Source: Symbiodinium natans (Eukaryota; Sar; Dinophyceae; Suessiales; Symbiodiniaceae). From it: a DNA stretch of 64,000 nt. The position numbers and the translations under genes were made by a program. Location: positions 110,507 through 174,506 of the forward strand of contig CAJNDS010000112.1 of NCBI GenBank assembly GCA_905221605.1, read 5' to 3'. The notes under the pieces are model-generated. The model was not told where the DNA came from, ran no database searches, and saw only the letters and a program-made list of their open reading frames with translations. Below, piece after piece: positions 21,030 through 31,546 of the stretch (position 1 is the first letter of the stretch; each line of letters starts with the position of its first letter).

Positions 21030-21337
21030 TGTTCCTCACGGTGTCTTTCGTCTTGCGCCTCGTGCGTCGTGCTTCTGTGGTTGTATGTCTTTATCCTCGT
21101 GTTGTGACCTGGGGTTGTGTCTCGTGCCGTCTCTTCGTGCTCCTCGCTGCCGAGTCGTCTCCGTTTGGGGCTTCAGGCTCGCGAGATGCAGGTCTTGGAG
21201 CTGTATTTTCCCGAAGCCATCTTCAAGAACTCGCGTTTAGCGACAGCAATGGGCTACCCTCGGCTCCTACATGCCTGGAAGCCTTAAACCTGAATCCACA
21301 AGCGCGACTCCACAGACTCCGGAGGCAGGGCTTAAGA

Positions 21338-21453
21338 GATCTCAGTTGGGATGTTCCCCATTCTACCACCAGTCCTTAATAGGGATTCAATAGGGGGCAC
21401 TGCAATCCCTATTAAGGACTGTTAGAAGAAGGGGGAATCTCCCAAGATCTCAG
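21338..21453. mobile_element. Inverted-repeat element (family 2) with perfect 8-bp duplication
   Basis: Element 21346-21445 runs from TTGGGATGTTCCCC to GGGGGAATCTCCCAA. It is flanked on both sides by the identical octamer GATCTCAG. Internal sub-terminal repeats AGTCCTTAATAGGGATT and AATCCCTATTAAGGACT can also pair. An 8-bp duplication with short inverted ends is typical of hAT-type non-autonomous elements. Confidence 0.9.
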
Positions 21454-21542
21454 TGTCGATTTGAGGGCCCTCTCTGGACTTAGCCCCCGGCAGGCATAAT
21501 CTCCCACCAGGATCGCTGGGAGCAACCTGCAGATCATTGCAA

Positions 21543-21640
21543 CAGGGTTTAGGATTTAGGGTTTAGGGCTTGGGGTTTAGGGTTTAGGGTCTAGGGTTTA
21601 GGGTTTAGAGTTTAGGGTATAGTTTAGGGTTTAAGGTTTA
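21543..21640 (+). repeat. Degenerate telomere-like array
   Basis: TTTAGGG units with many substitutions (CTTGGGG, TCTAGGG, TTTAGAG), placed between two family 2 elements. Confidence 0.85.
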
Positions 21641-21745
21641 CAAACCCCCGATTAAATCCACAACCTCAAAGCCCAAAGCTCGCCAGAACCGAAACCTTGT
21701 CTTTCCGGCAAAGGCCTGGCCCTTGGCGCTCTTCCGCGGTTTTGT

Positions 21746-21863
21746 CATATAAATTGGGATGTTCCCCCTTATACGAACAGTCCTTAGTAGGGATCATAAT
21801 AGGGGGGTAGTAGAATCCTTACTGGGACTGCTAGCAGAAGGGGGGAACATCCCAACATAAAAA
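21746..21863. mobile_element. Inverted-repeat element (family 2)
   Basis: Element 21754-21855, 102 bp, with ends TTGGGATGTTCCCCC and GGGGGGAACATCCCAA. Flanking octamers CATATAAA and CATAAAAA agree at 7 of 8 positions. Confidence 0.88.
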
Positions 21864-22350
21864 GTGGAGTCCAGTTCGTGACTGTGAGGTTCAGTGGTAA
21901 GGGCCAGGGGTTCGCAATCCGGGTTTGAGTCATTCTTGGATACGCAGAAGCTCTCTGCAGTCAGAACTCAGCCATCCAGGCTTCAGACGCTAACCCAGGA
22001 TGTCAGGGTGACGAGGGGCGAGTGAGTGGCCTTTCGCAAACGAACGCGGGCATGACTACGTTTCGGTGCTCCGAAACCCCGCACCCAGCAGCTTTGAAAG
22101 CAGTCCCTGGCCCCACATGACAGCACTCTTGCAACCTACTCAGCCGGAAGCCTAAATAGCCGGAAGCCTAAATAACACGGACAAACCTGCGATGCCTCCC
22201 CTACAACCCCTCAAAGCCCCAAATATCCTGCAACTCCCCGAGGCCCCTAAGGGCGTGCCTGAAGGTGGCTTCATCGTGGTACTGCTGGAGCCGCACTTTC
22301 CCTCAACGCACTTGGCGGTGGCCTGGAGAAGAGCGGAAGGTTGCAGGTAA

Positions 22351-22619
22351 AGGACCCTAAACCCTAAGCCTTAAGCCCTTAGCCCCAAGCCCCAAGCCCC
22401 AAGCCCTAAGCCCTAAACCCTAAACCCTAAACCCCAAACCCTGAACCCTAAACCCTAAACCCTCAACCCTAAACCTGACACTCTAAAGAATTGAAAAAAA
22501 ATCCGAAAAAGACGGCGGTGAGGTTCCTAAGGTTCCTGGTAAGCTTCCGGTACAAGAAGGTTTAGGGTTTAGGGTTTAGGGTTTAGGGCTTAGGGTTTAG
22601 GGTTTAGGGTTTAGGGTTA
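22351..22619. repeat. Two opposed telomere-like arrays
   Basis: 22351-22475 is in CCCTAAA orientation with CCCTAAG and CCCCAAG variant blocks. 22560-22619 is in TTTAGGG orientation. About 85 bp of unrelated sequence separates them. The second array touches the stop codon of the exon at 22617-22766. Confidence 0.9.
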
Positions 22620-22766
22620 CTTCCTCAGCCTTCTCGCTTCGGTGCCTCGGCCCGGGCCTCCCCCTTCCCTACGAGGTGCTAGAAACTCTGGGGCAGGGGC
22701 GTCGCAGCATTCGCTCCCACAGAGCTTCATGCCCGCTTCGCAGCAAGTGTACTGGCATTTCTTCGC
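22617..22766 (-). CDS. Cysteine-rich terminal exon, unknown protein
   Basis: After a CTTCAG acceptor the frame gives 49 residues and a TAA: AKKCQYTCCEAGMKLCGSEC, then CDAPAPEFLAPRR and a Gly/Arg-rich end. Six cysteines fall in about 20 residues (C-x3-CC-x6-C-x3-CC), suggesting a small metal site or disulphide cluster. It does not match the knuckles of genes 1 and 2. The TAA overlaps the first unit of a telomere-like array. Confidence 0.42.
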   Translation of the reverse strand, partial: AKKCQYTCCEAGMKLCGSECCDAPAPEFLAPRREGGGPGRGTEARRLRK

Positions 22767-23299
22767 CTGAAGATGTGTGCCACTACACACAGCTCCGAGC
22801 TCCTCTACGAGTCCCGACCCAGAATACTAATAACTACTGGCTATAGCTGTCAGCACCCTTACGGCATGCGCATGTCCATAGGGTTGAACTCAGAGGTGTC
22901 CTTCGTTGGCTAAAGTAGCCGGCTTGGGAATTGAAGGATCTAAGCTGAAGCAAGACTTCTCACAACCTCAACACGAGCCCCACGGCGGTTGCCAGGGTTC
23001 CGGGTTCTGTCCCGGGTTTCCGGGGTCTCTCGGGCGGCATTGAAAGCTCTGAAAGTCTCAGAAAACGGCTTTACGCCCCTTCGATTTTTCTCGTGATGTG
23101 GCACGCATCCTAAAGTCCTAAAGCCCCAAAGGGGAAGGAGCAAGAGCGCTCCCAAAAGAGCCTCCCCAAAAATTCAGCTTCAACAAACAACAAAAAGAAA
23201 ACAAGAACAAAAGGACTCCACACCTCCACGCACACGGCGGCCGCCGAGCCGAAGAGGAGAGTGTCATTGGTGGGGCAGCAGCAGTGCTCGGCATCCTAC

Positions 23300-23303
<4 letters not shown>

Positions 23304-23330
<27 letters not shown>
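23304..23330 (+). repeat. Poly-G run
   Basis: An uninterrupted run of about 27 G. Runs of this length are prone to slippage and sequencing error. Confidence 0.9.
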
Positions 23331-23399
23331 TGTTCACACCTTCAGAGTTCAAGGACTGAAGGTCACCGTTTCAGGGAGAAGTGTACTCAAGACTTCCGG

Positions 23400-23583
23400 G
23401 CTACAGGTAGGAGCTCAGGTTGCGCAGGGCTTTTTGGACTTCCACTCGGGCGCCTCGCGATTTTTCACGCCCTTGGAAGTCGACGTGTTGCAGCACTTGA
23501 AGCCATCGGCGCAATCGCAAGGATTTGCCACACCTCGCGGCGCCGTCGTCGAGGAAATTTACAGCTTGGAAGACAAAAAATGA
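23400..23583 (+). CDS. Possible terminal exon, unknown
   Basis: The plus frame ends GFLDFHSGASRFFTPLEVD, then VLQHLKPSAQSQGFATPRG and AVVEEIYSLEDKK before a TGA. Composition and the acidic/basic tail look protein-like, and several AG acceptors (CTACAG, GCGCAG) precede it. No family is recognised. Confidence 0.3.
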
Positions 23584-24671
23584 GAGAACACCACATCAAC
23601 AAACTCAGAAAACGGGCAACAGGCAACAGAAAGCAGTAGCAACGAAATCAGCAATTTCATAAATGAACAACAGAAACGTAGCAACACAAAGGAATGTCAA
23701 AGTTACGTACGAGTTGGCAAAAATGTTACAACAAACCCAGCTACCATACGTGATTGTCGGTACCGTGTGGCCTTTGAGCTTCAGGTCTGGCGCGTGCACA
23801 TCCCGATTGCGCTCTGAGCAGACATGCCTCCTAAACCCTCTGAAAGCCTCTCCAAAACCTCCCATCACTGCTTGCACGCAGGGTGGCTGGTGCACTGAAA
23901 AGCCTGCGGGATATCGCTGATGGCCACGGCAGTGGCGGTTACCATCAGCCATCCCAGGAGGCCGTGCATGGCGAGGCACTACTCGCGAGCTCTGCACCAA
24001 TGGGGCCGAATGGCTGCAGCAAAAAGTGTCTTAGACTTTCGGGTTTTCGGGCCCTGCCCATATTGGTCGAGTAGCGCCTGCAGGCCTGGCGCAAGGCATT
24101 TCATTGCTACTTACGTGTCGTGCTGGCTTGTCACCCCAGGTGCGACAGCTCAGGATACAAGCAGCAGCACTTCTGCTGTTGAAGCAATGAGATGAGAAAC
24201 CCCCTAAACCCCCGACCCTGAATCTTCGGCTCCTGCGCATGCGCCGCGGCGGCGTGCCATGCGGTCCATCCTGCAAGGGGGCATCCAGGCCTGTTGACCG
24301 CGCGGCTATCCCCTTGAGTTGGTCCAGACATGGTGCCCAAAATGTCGAGATGTGGCTCTGCAGTCTGCTATGCAAATGGCAATGATGGCGGTGCCAACTG
24401 GAAGGCAACGTTATTGCCACAGGAACAAACACCTTTTGCACAACACCACGTCAATGGACACAGCCTGCATTCTCTCGCCCAATAAGTGTTCATTTTTTGG
24501 GGCTTGAGGCCAAAGAAGCACACGTCCTAAACCCTAAACCCTGAACCCTATACCCTAAACCCTAAACCCTAAACCCTAAACTCGAACGCCCGTCTTGCAG
24601 AAAGCGTACGAGTCGGTTTCCTGTGTGAAGTTCCCCAGGTGACTTTCGGGGGACCAGAAGCCCGCCAGGGA

Positions 24672-25042
24672 TTGGTTTGGGGGTTTACGAAAAAGGGTGC
24701 CCCTAATATAGACCCCCAAATAGTAGGATCCCTAAACCATAAGCCCTAAACCTTCAAACCCTCAAACCCTCAAACCCTCAAACCCTCAAACCCTCAAACC
24801 CTCAAACCCTCAAACCCTCAAACCCTCAAACCCTCAAACCCTCAAACCCTCAAACCCGCAAACCCTCAAACCCTCAAACCCTCAAACCCTCAAACCCTCA
24901 AACCCTCAAACCCTCAAACCCTCAAACCCTCAAACCCTCAAACCCTCAAACCCTCAAACCCTCAAACCCTCAACCCTAAACCCTAAACCCTACTTTAAAA
25001 AAAAAGGAACCCCAAGAAGGTACCCCCGAAAACCGTAACCTC
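24672..25042. mobile_element. Introner-family copy interrupted by a (CAAACCCT)n array
   Basis: The left half (24676-24731: GGGGGTTTACGAAAAAGGG ... AAATAGTAGGATCCCT) and the right half (about 25000-25036: GGAACCCCAAGAAGGTACCC ... CGAAAACC) align in order to the 14.5 kb copy. Between them sit about 29 copies of the octamer CAAACCCT with CCCTAAA units at each end. The array is therefore younger than the element. Confidence 0.72.
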
Positions 25043-25141
25043 CACTTGCTTTGTCGGGGTGTTGAGGCCTCGAAGAGCCGATGAGCTGGTTCCAGCACCA
25101 ACGGCGAGCAGCTCCTGGGCTTCGGGGGCTCTGAGGGGTTT

Positions 25142-25315
25142 CGGGTTTAGGGTTTAGGGTTTAGGGTTTCGGGTTCAGGGTTCAGGGTTCAGGGTTTAGG
25201 GTTCAGGGTTAGGGTTTAGGGTTCAGGGTTCAGGGTTCAGGGTTCAGGGTTCAGGGTTCAGGGTTTAGGGTTTAGGGTTTAGGGTTTAGGGTTTAGGGTT
25301 TAGGGTTTGGGGTCT
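25142..25315 (+). repeat. Telomere-like array with TTCAGGG blocks
   Basis: Alternating blocks of TTTAGGG and TTCAGGG, the latter in runs of three and six, ending in TTTAGGG. Confidence 0.93.
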
Positions 25316-25320
25316 AGTCT

Positions 25321-25468
25321 AAGGGTAGTTACATGGTCCCTTAGTATGGGCCTTTTAAAGGATAACCCTTATATACCCCTGATATACCCTGCACAAATTA
25401 AGGGCCCATACATCTGAACCCATGAAAGGAGGTAAGGGACCACATTTAGGGCCCATGCAACTACCCTT
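25321..25468. mobile_element. Inverted-repeat element (family 3), intact copy
   Basis: Ends AAGGGTAGTTACATGGTCCC and GGGCCCATGCAACTACCCTT are imperfect inverted repeats; the total is 148 bp. The interior CTGATATACCCTGCACAAATTAAGGGCCC matches the copy at 7205-7396. No clear target duplication is seen. Telomere-like arrays lie on both sides. Confidence 0.75.
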
Positions 25469-26313
25469 ACATATAGGATTCAGGGTTTTGGGTTTAGGGT
25501 TAGGGTTTAGGGTTAGGGTTTAGGGTTTAAAGTTTCGGGGTGTTGCCGGTGCCCATGTGTAAGGGTCAAATCCTTCCCCGGAAAACCGCGAAGGAAACAA
25601 TCCATCAACCCCGGAAGGGCTGTGGAAACTCTAGGTGCGGAGCCCGCTTTCGGACAGCTGTTGTGGCTCCGTAGCCGCTACGCAGATTAGCTGTACTTCA
25701 ACCCCAGTGCACTCATTAAGAGCCCAGGAGGGGTCCTTGACAGTTCTGACCTCCCCCCATGCTGCGGCTCTAAGCAGCTCCTCTCGCTGGCAGTCCTGGC
25801 GGCAGATCTTCACTGCTGCTTTTCCGGCTTTAGGGTTTAGGGTTTAGGGTTGAGGGTTTAGGGTTTAGGCCTTAGGAAGTTTTGGGTTTAGGCTTTAGGG
25901 GTTACAAACCCGGGCATTGTGGCCTGGAGTCTAAAATCGCTCGCGCCTAAAAGTCTGACGATGTCTTATTGGCTCGGCCGGTCGGAAGCGTGAACACTTA
26001 AACCCACAAACCACGCTGATTTCAAGACGTCTGCGACAGCCTGCATGTTGCCTTTCTCGGGGGTCTCTGGGATATCAGGTATTTTGGGGTGGGGTGAGCG
26101 ATTTGGAGTTTGGTCCAACTCTGCACCCCCCCCCCTCCCCAAAGCTGCCGTGCACCCTGTAACCCTGAACCCCCTAAACCCTAAACCCTAAACCCCAAAC
26201 CCTAAACCCAAAACCCTGCTTCCTGGCTGGTGGGGTAGCCCGCGCTGGGCATCGTGGAGTCGCTCGCCAGGATCGCTGCAACCTCTTCGGATCCGAGCAG
26301 GGCACACGCTTTC

Positions 26314-26400
26314 AAGGGTTTAGGGTTTAGGGTTTAGGGTTCAGGGTTTAGGGTTTAGGGTTTAGGGTTTAGGGTCTAGGGTTTAGGGTTTAGGGGGGTT
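26314..26400 (+). repeat. Interstitial telomere-like array
   Basis: About 12 TTTAGGG copies with TTCAGGG and TCTAGGG variants, ending 70 bp before an introner-family copy. Confidence 0.92.
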
Positions 26401-26469
26401 TAGGGCCTCCTTTCAAAAGAGGGGACCTTCTGGGTTCCTCAAGTTCCCTGAATCCCAAGAGAATAACCT

Positions 26470-26576
26470 GGGGCATTTCCAAAAATAGCGGGGGTACCCC
26501 TAAAATGCCCCAAACTAGTAGAATCCTTATCATAGGTACCCCCAAAAGGGTAGCCCCTGTTCTCGGAATCCCCCAC
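26470..26576. mobile_element. Introner-family copy
   Basis: Left end GGGCATTTCCAAAAATAGCG and right end CTGTTCTCGGAATCCCCC form imperfect inverted repeats, with paired GGTACCCC-type boxes inside. ACCT occurs at both flanks. No spliced reading frame across it is evident. Confidence 0.68.
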
Positions 26577-26663
26577 CTAAAATTAAGGCAGCTCCCATGG
26601 TCAAACCCCTAAATCCTACACCCTAAACCCTAAACAAGCCTAAACCCTAAACCCTAAACCGGC

Positions 26664-26760
26664 CTTCTGCATCTCGTCGTTGAGGCGCGAGCGCAGCAGC
26701 TGCCTCTCCTGGTGGAGCTCTGGCGGCTTCTGGGGTTCACGGCTTGGGCCTAAAGCCTTT
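26664..26760 (-). CDS. Possible coiled-coil exon
   Basis: The frame reads KPPELHQERQLLRSRLNDEM and ends at a GC donor (CAGAAG|GC at 26663). The intron begins at once with telomere-like repeats. A charged, heptad-like composition suggests helix or coiled coil. The family is unknown and the acceptor is not fixed. Confidence 0.33.
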
Positions 26761-27070
26761 GAGGCTTCAAAGCGTGACTTCAGGGTATTTAAGTCGGGCC
26801 TGCTTACAAGTTTCGGGGTTAGAGTTTGAGGCTCGAGGTTCAACACTCAGACTCGGCGCTGCCCATTGAAGCCCAAAGCTTTCACCCGGCCTTACCTGGC
26901 CCGGCATTCTGTGAGAGCTCAGCTCCGTAAAACCGCAAAGGAACCCGGAACAACTTACTCATGAACCCCCGCACAAGGACCCTAAACCCTAAACCCCACC
27001 TGAGCGAAGGAGCTGCTCGCTGGTTCGTGGCTGGGAAGAGGGGGCCTCACTTCCATGGAGGTTGGAATTG

Positions 27071-27166
27071 GGTAGAGGGTAGAGGGTAGAGGGTAGAGGG
27101 TAGAGGGTAGAGGGTAGAGGGTAGAGGGTAGAGGGTAGAGGGTAGAGGGTAGAGGGGTAGAGGGTA

Positions 27167-27197
<31 letters not shown>

Positions 27198-27241
27198 GGT
27201 TTAGGGTTTAGGGTTTAGGGTTTAGGGTTTAGGGTTTAGGG
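27071..27241 (+). repeat. (GGGTAGA)n array passing into GGGTTGA and then TTTAGGG
   Basis: About 13 copies of GGGTAGA, four of GGGTTGA, then six of TTTAGGG in one continuous head-to-tail block. Each variant is homogenised before the next begins. Confidence 0.95.
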
Positions 27242-27614
27242 CGTGGTTGTGATTAGTTTTCAGGCTGTCCGGGTTGAGCGCCTCATGTCTGCTATGGACT
27301 AGTGCGCCCCTGCCTTCGCTCTTCATGTGCTCGGGCCTTCTGGGCTCCGAACTCTTTGTGCTTTTTGAGAGGAGGCTTTGGGGATAGGGTTTCGGACGTA
27401 GGGTTTGAAGGTCTGGAGACTCTAGGTTTAGGGTTTTGGGGCGTGTGAGGGCTCTGGCGTTTAGGGTGTCGGGTTCTTAGGTATTGGCTTGGTAGGGTTT
27501 GGGGGCGAGTCTGGGGTGGGCCTCCTTTCTGATCCGTTCGCTTGCGCTTGCGTGACCTGCCTGTTGGGCGCAGCGGCTGGAGGGTCTGTGACGGGTTTCG
27601 GCTATGCGTGTTCA

Positions 27615-27715
27615 GGGTTTAGGGTTTAGGGTTTAGGGTTTAGGGTTTCGGGTTTAGGGTTTAGGGCTCAGGGTTTAGGGTTTAGGGTTTAGGGTTAGGG
27701 TTTAGGGTTTAGAGG
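27615..27715 (+). repeat. Interstitial telomere-like array
   Basis: TTTAGGG with TTCGGGG, CTCAGGG and GTTAGGG variants. Confidence 0.9.
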
Positions 27716-28918
27716 TTTCGGCCTGAGCCCCCGGCGGAGGCCGGCGCTGGAGAGGGGCCGCCATCGCTGACGGCGTCGAGGCCTGAGCTCTCTGCTTCGG
27801 CAAGGGGACTGGGCCTCAACGGATTAGGGATTAGGGTTTAGGGTTTAGGGTTTCAGGTTTCAGGGTTTGGGGTTTCAGGGGGTTTTAGGGTTTAGGGTTG
27901 GGGGTTGAGGATGTAGGGTTTTAGGCTGATGCTTCTACCCCATCCAACGAAGCACTCCATGTGCCGGGATGTTATAAGAATCGCTATGAGCGGCTGCCAC
28001 AACTCCTTGCTTGTGTTTGGGTTTTGGTTTTCGAGGGCAACGATGATGAGCTGCCCTCGAATATACCGGACGCTCCTGCGCCTGAGGCGACGACTGCCAG
28101 GCCTCCTCCGACCGCACCAGCGGACGCCTTAATCTGGAATCCAAGATTGGAAACCCAACCAACAAAAAAAACCGACAGCCGCTGCCCCTCTCACAGCCTC
28201 ACAAGACAGAAGCCCTCATTCGTCAACCCCCGAAAATCCCCGAAACCAAATTGGCGTGTCCCATGCCCAGCCTCGCTCGGGTCGCCCATCAAGCAGGCCT
28301 GCAAGGCTTGTCTCAAGGGCCTTACCCCGCAGCATGCTGCAGGTAGGTTCTACTCAACGTCTCAGAAGGTATGAACCGAAGGAGTTGCAACCGCAAAGTA
28401 TTGAGGGCTCACAGGTTTGACGGACGAACGGTGTGTGCGTGTATGGGACATCCACTATGTACACCTCGAAGTGTCATGGTCGCTCCGAGGAGTGGTGATG
28501 AGCATGGAGAAGAACACAAAAAGTCTGCTTAGCCTCTGCAATATCCTTCGTTCGATTCATAGAGATCGTCTAGATGGCATAAGATCATGCAAGAAGCGCA
28601 GTGGCATACCGTGTCTCTGGCAATGAATCCTAGGTGTGGTGAACTGTATTCCCGTTGAGGTGTTGGCTTATGCTTCCAACATTTCCATCAGGGTGGCCTC
28701 GTATCGCTTCACCAGCTCCTGCAACTGAGCCTGCGGCAGAATGCAGCTGCACCAGAAACAGGAATCCCTTCTACATCTTTGCTGATCCACCTTCGAGTCC
28801 GAAAATATTCAAAAACAGCTCAAGATCCACGACAAGGGCCCCTCGGCCCTAAACCCTAGACCCTAAACCCTAAACCCTTTATAAGGCCCTAACCTGCAAT
28901 GCCCTCCTCACCTCACCG

Positions 28919-28992
28919 AGCTCGCTGAAGCGCACCCGGGCAAACTCTGCCGGAAGCAGCTCGTGGCGCACGATGCGCCTCCCAGGGGCTCA
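28919..28992 (-). CDS. Possible exon, unknown
   Basis: The frame reads GRRIVRHELLPAEFARVRFS and then ELG, ending at a GT donor (CTCG|GTGAGG). Amphipathic and well composed but without family match. Confidence 0.28.
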
Positions 28993-29037
28993 AGGTAGGT
29001 CTGCGAGAGTTTGGGGCTGGCCATGAAGGGTCACAAG

Positions 29038-29262
29038 GGTTTAGGGTTTAGGGTTTAGGGTTTAGGGTTTAGGGTTTAGGGTTTAGGGTTTAGGGTTTAG
29101 GGTTTAGGGTTTAGGGTTTAGGGTTTAGGGTTTAGGCACGGTTTAGGGTTTAGGGTTTAGGGTTTAGGGTTTAGGGTTTAGGGTTTAGGGTTTAGGGTTT
29201 AGGGTTTAGGGTTTAGGGTTTAGGGTTTAGGGTTTAGGGTTTAGGGTTTAGGGTTTAGGGTT
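29038..29262 (+). repeat. Long interstitial telomere-like array
   Basis: About 32 TTTAGGG copies interrupted once by a short GCACGG break near 29135. Its right end touches the reading frame below. Confidence 0.96.
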
Positions 29263-29710
29263 CTCGGGGTGGAGTTAGGGGCAGGTTGAAGAAAATTCTC
29301 TGACGGGCATCTGCATCAGCTCTTGTGACCATGGCCTTGACATTCCGCGCTGCTTGCGGCCGCGCATTGTCTTGAGTTTCAACAGCTCCGCTTTTCTGCG
29401 TCGACCGGCTGCTTTCGGCCTTTGAAAACCTCCCCTGGAACAGTTGCTCCAACAGCGGACACCAAACCGCTGGCAGTCTCTGACCGTCACGCTCTGTGAA
29501 AGAAGTCGAAACGTTCAAGCGTGGCTGTCTCCCACTCGAGCAAGCGCTGCCCCAATACTTCTGCGTTGGCTCGGGAACTTTGTTTAGTGGTAGGTCAGGC
29601 AGGAGACGGCCTGAACCATGCAGGAACTCTTCATTCCTGCCTTCCCCCCCCCCTCCCCGTGTGAGTTTCAGCCCTGCATGCTCATACCTGTGACACAGAA
29701 GAGGTTTCAA
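29255..29710 (-). CDS. Open frame of 151 codons, unknown
   Basis: An ATG-started minus frame with soluble composition, including RLPAVWCPLLEQLFQGRFSK and VTRADADARQRIFFNLPL. It runs without a stop into the telomere-like array, so it may be an exon whose donor lies near 29260. No domain is recognised. Confidence 0.3.
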   Translation of the reverse strand: MKPLLCHRYEHAGLKLTRGGGGEGRNEEFLHGSGRLLPDLPLNKVPEPTQKYWGSACSSGRQPRLNVSTSFTERDGQRLPAVWCPLLEQLFQGRFSKAESSRSTQKSGAVETQDNARPQAARNVKAMVTRADADARQRIFFNLPLTPPREP

Positions 29711-30477
29711 AGCTTTACTGTGGCGTTTAGGGTGGGCTTCAGGAAGGTGCTGGGGGGTTGGGGTTTTGGTGTGTAGGGCTGAGGGTTTCAGGATTCAACG
29801 GAGCCAAGATCCTAACCCCGAAAGCCCCCGCAACTCCCCAAGCGCCTCAACCCTGGGATTCCATGTTCCGATGCAAAGTTGTGATGGGACTTTGGGGGGG
29901 TTGGGCTGCTTGGGGGTGATGGCGGCTTTGAGGCTTTGGTCCTGTGGGCCGTCATCTGTGCCTCGAGCCTCCACCCTGCTGGTCGATGTGCACGCGCACC
30001 TGGCGGAAGGCAAACTGGAACTGATCCCCAGGGCATGGAAGGGGATTCGTGCCTGGATACAGGGACCCAGGCTTAAAGGCAACCAGAGGCACCCAGAAGC
30101 CAACACCATTCAGCACCTTGGACCCCACGCCCTGAACCTTAGAACTGGAAATATTCATGAAGACTAAAGACCTAACACTGTGCAAAATAACTCAAAGCGC
30201 TTAACTGTCGACATTCAAGATCTCCATGTTTTCAGCGCTGTTCTCGAGTGCTGCCGGCAGGGGGTCTCGAGCTGAAGGAGTCTACAGCCGCCCCAAATCC
30301 CAAAAATCCCAAACTCTGCGTATCACTCAGAAGGAAGGAAAAACGACCCTAGATCTGTCCTTGAGACCTGACGGCTTCTGCCTGTAGGAAGCAGCGCTCT
30401 TGGCGCTTCCCAGGTCGAAGGCCCCGTGCACTCCAGGTGCTAAAACTACGCCCCCCCACTCTAAACCTTTTCGAGAG

Positions 30478-30556
30478 TTTAGGGTTTAGGGTTTAGGGTT
30501 TAGGGTTTAGGGTTTAGGGTTTAGGGTTTAGGGTTTAGGGTTTTAGGGTTTGGGGT
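30478..30556 (+). repeat. Interstitial telomere-like array
   Basis: About ten TTTAGGG copies, nearly perfect. Confidence 0.93.
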
Positions 30557-31102
30557 CCTGCTCCTGTTCTGAGTTGAGGATTGAGTTCAGGTGCAGTCGG
30601 GGATCTCGCCTACTTTACACATCATTACGCTGCTGATGAACAACCCTGTCTCCAAGTCCTCAATTTCCGGATTGGACCGTTTAGAATAGAACAGCCATGC
30701 AGCCACGCCACAGACTTGAGCACCCTACAAGTAGCCCTGGGTAAACGCTTTGGTACGAGGTGGTCTTAGCACCGGAGCTTTCAAAACTGCGAGCAGAAGC
30801 ACCTCAAGGCCCTGGTCAGTTGACTGAAAAGGCTAGATCTCCCCCCAGACAGCAGCAGCGCCGCTCTAATGACTCCCAGAAAGTAAGAGCAACCGAGAGA
30901 TTGTATCGAATCTTATGCGACGGCCCCGTGCCGGGCACGTGGATTCTGAGCTCCAGCCCTGCGGGCAATAGGTGCTTTGCCGACATCCTACGGATCTGTG
31001 CATGACAGACATCATGCCCAGTCTAAAACATTGCGCCCTCTTACGCAGCCAACCAGCGATCCCAGTGTGGCCTAAAACGTTCAAGGGCCTGCCTCCCAGT
31101 CG

Positions 31103-31546
31103 TCATTGGCCAGCGCCGCCGCGCAGGATGCGCTTCGCCTTCACGGCCTTTAAGAAAACCCGTGGTGCCTTCTCCACCTGCGTCCGGAACTGGTCGAGGC
31201 AGTGCAGGTGGAACTCGTGGAGCCGGCGGTCCGGAGGCTGCGGCCCATGCTTGGCATAGGTCCCGCGCCAGTGGGCTGAGTCCCAGGACGACCAGGCAAT
31301 CTTGAAGTCATCCTCCTCCGAGCCTTCGGTGCAGATTGCGAAGCCCGGCTTTGGGAGCTTCGCGCCTTCGCTGGAGTCCTTGGAGGAGTCCTTCGAGGCG
31401 CTCCGGCGCCCCCGGCAAATGCCCATCTTCTTGACGGTCGGCAAAGGAACATCGAATTCAGGAAAAGCCTCGAGGGCTTTCAGTACGTGCCCCCTGCCTG
31501 GCTCTGCTTCTGCGTGGACTTTCCGGGAGCTTGTGCCGCAACCCAT
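31103..31546 (-). CDS. Putative acylated small protein (MGCGTSS start)
   Basis: An intronless frame of 147 codons, ATG 31546 to TGA 31103. The N terminus MGCGTSSRK fits an N-myristoylation signal (Gly2, Ser/Thr at 6) with Cys3 available for palmitoylation, so membrane anchoring is likely (inference). A Ser/Asp/Lys stretch (SASKDSSKDSSEG), an acidic patch (TEGSEEDDFKIAW), a His-rich helix (RRLHEFHLHCLDQFRTQVE) and a basic end (LKAVKAKRILRGG) follow. The basic helix could bind calmodulin or lipid. The frame stays open 48 codons upstream of this ATG; the MGCG start is chosen for the acylation signal. I know no family with this layout. Confidence 0.45.
   Translation of the reverse strand: MGCGTSSRKVHAEAEPGRGHVLKALEAFPEFDVPLPTVKKMGICRGRRSASKDSSKDSSEGAKLPKPGFAICTEGSEEDDFKIAWSSWDSAHWRGTYAKHGPQPPDRRLHEFHLHCLDQFRTQVEKAPRVFLKAVKAKRILRGGAGQ

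Noticed and set aside
24744-24980. A CRISPR-like array
   Set aside because: The units are contiguous 8-bp repeats with no spacers.
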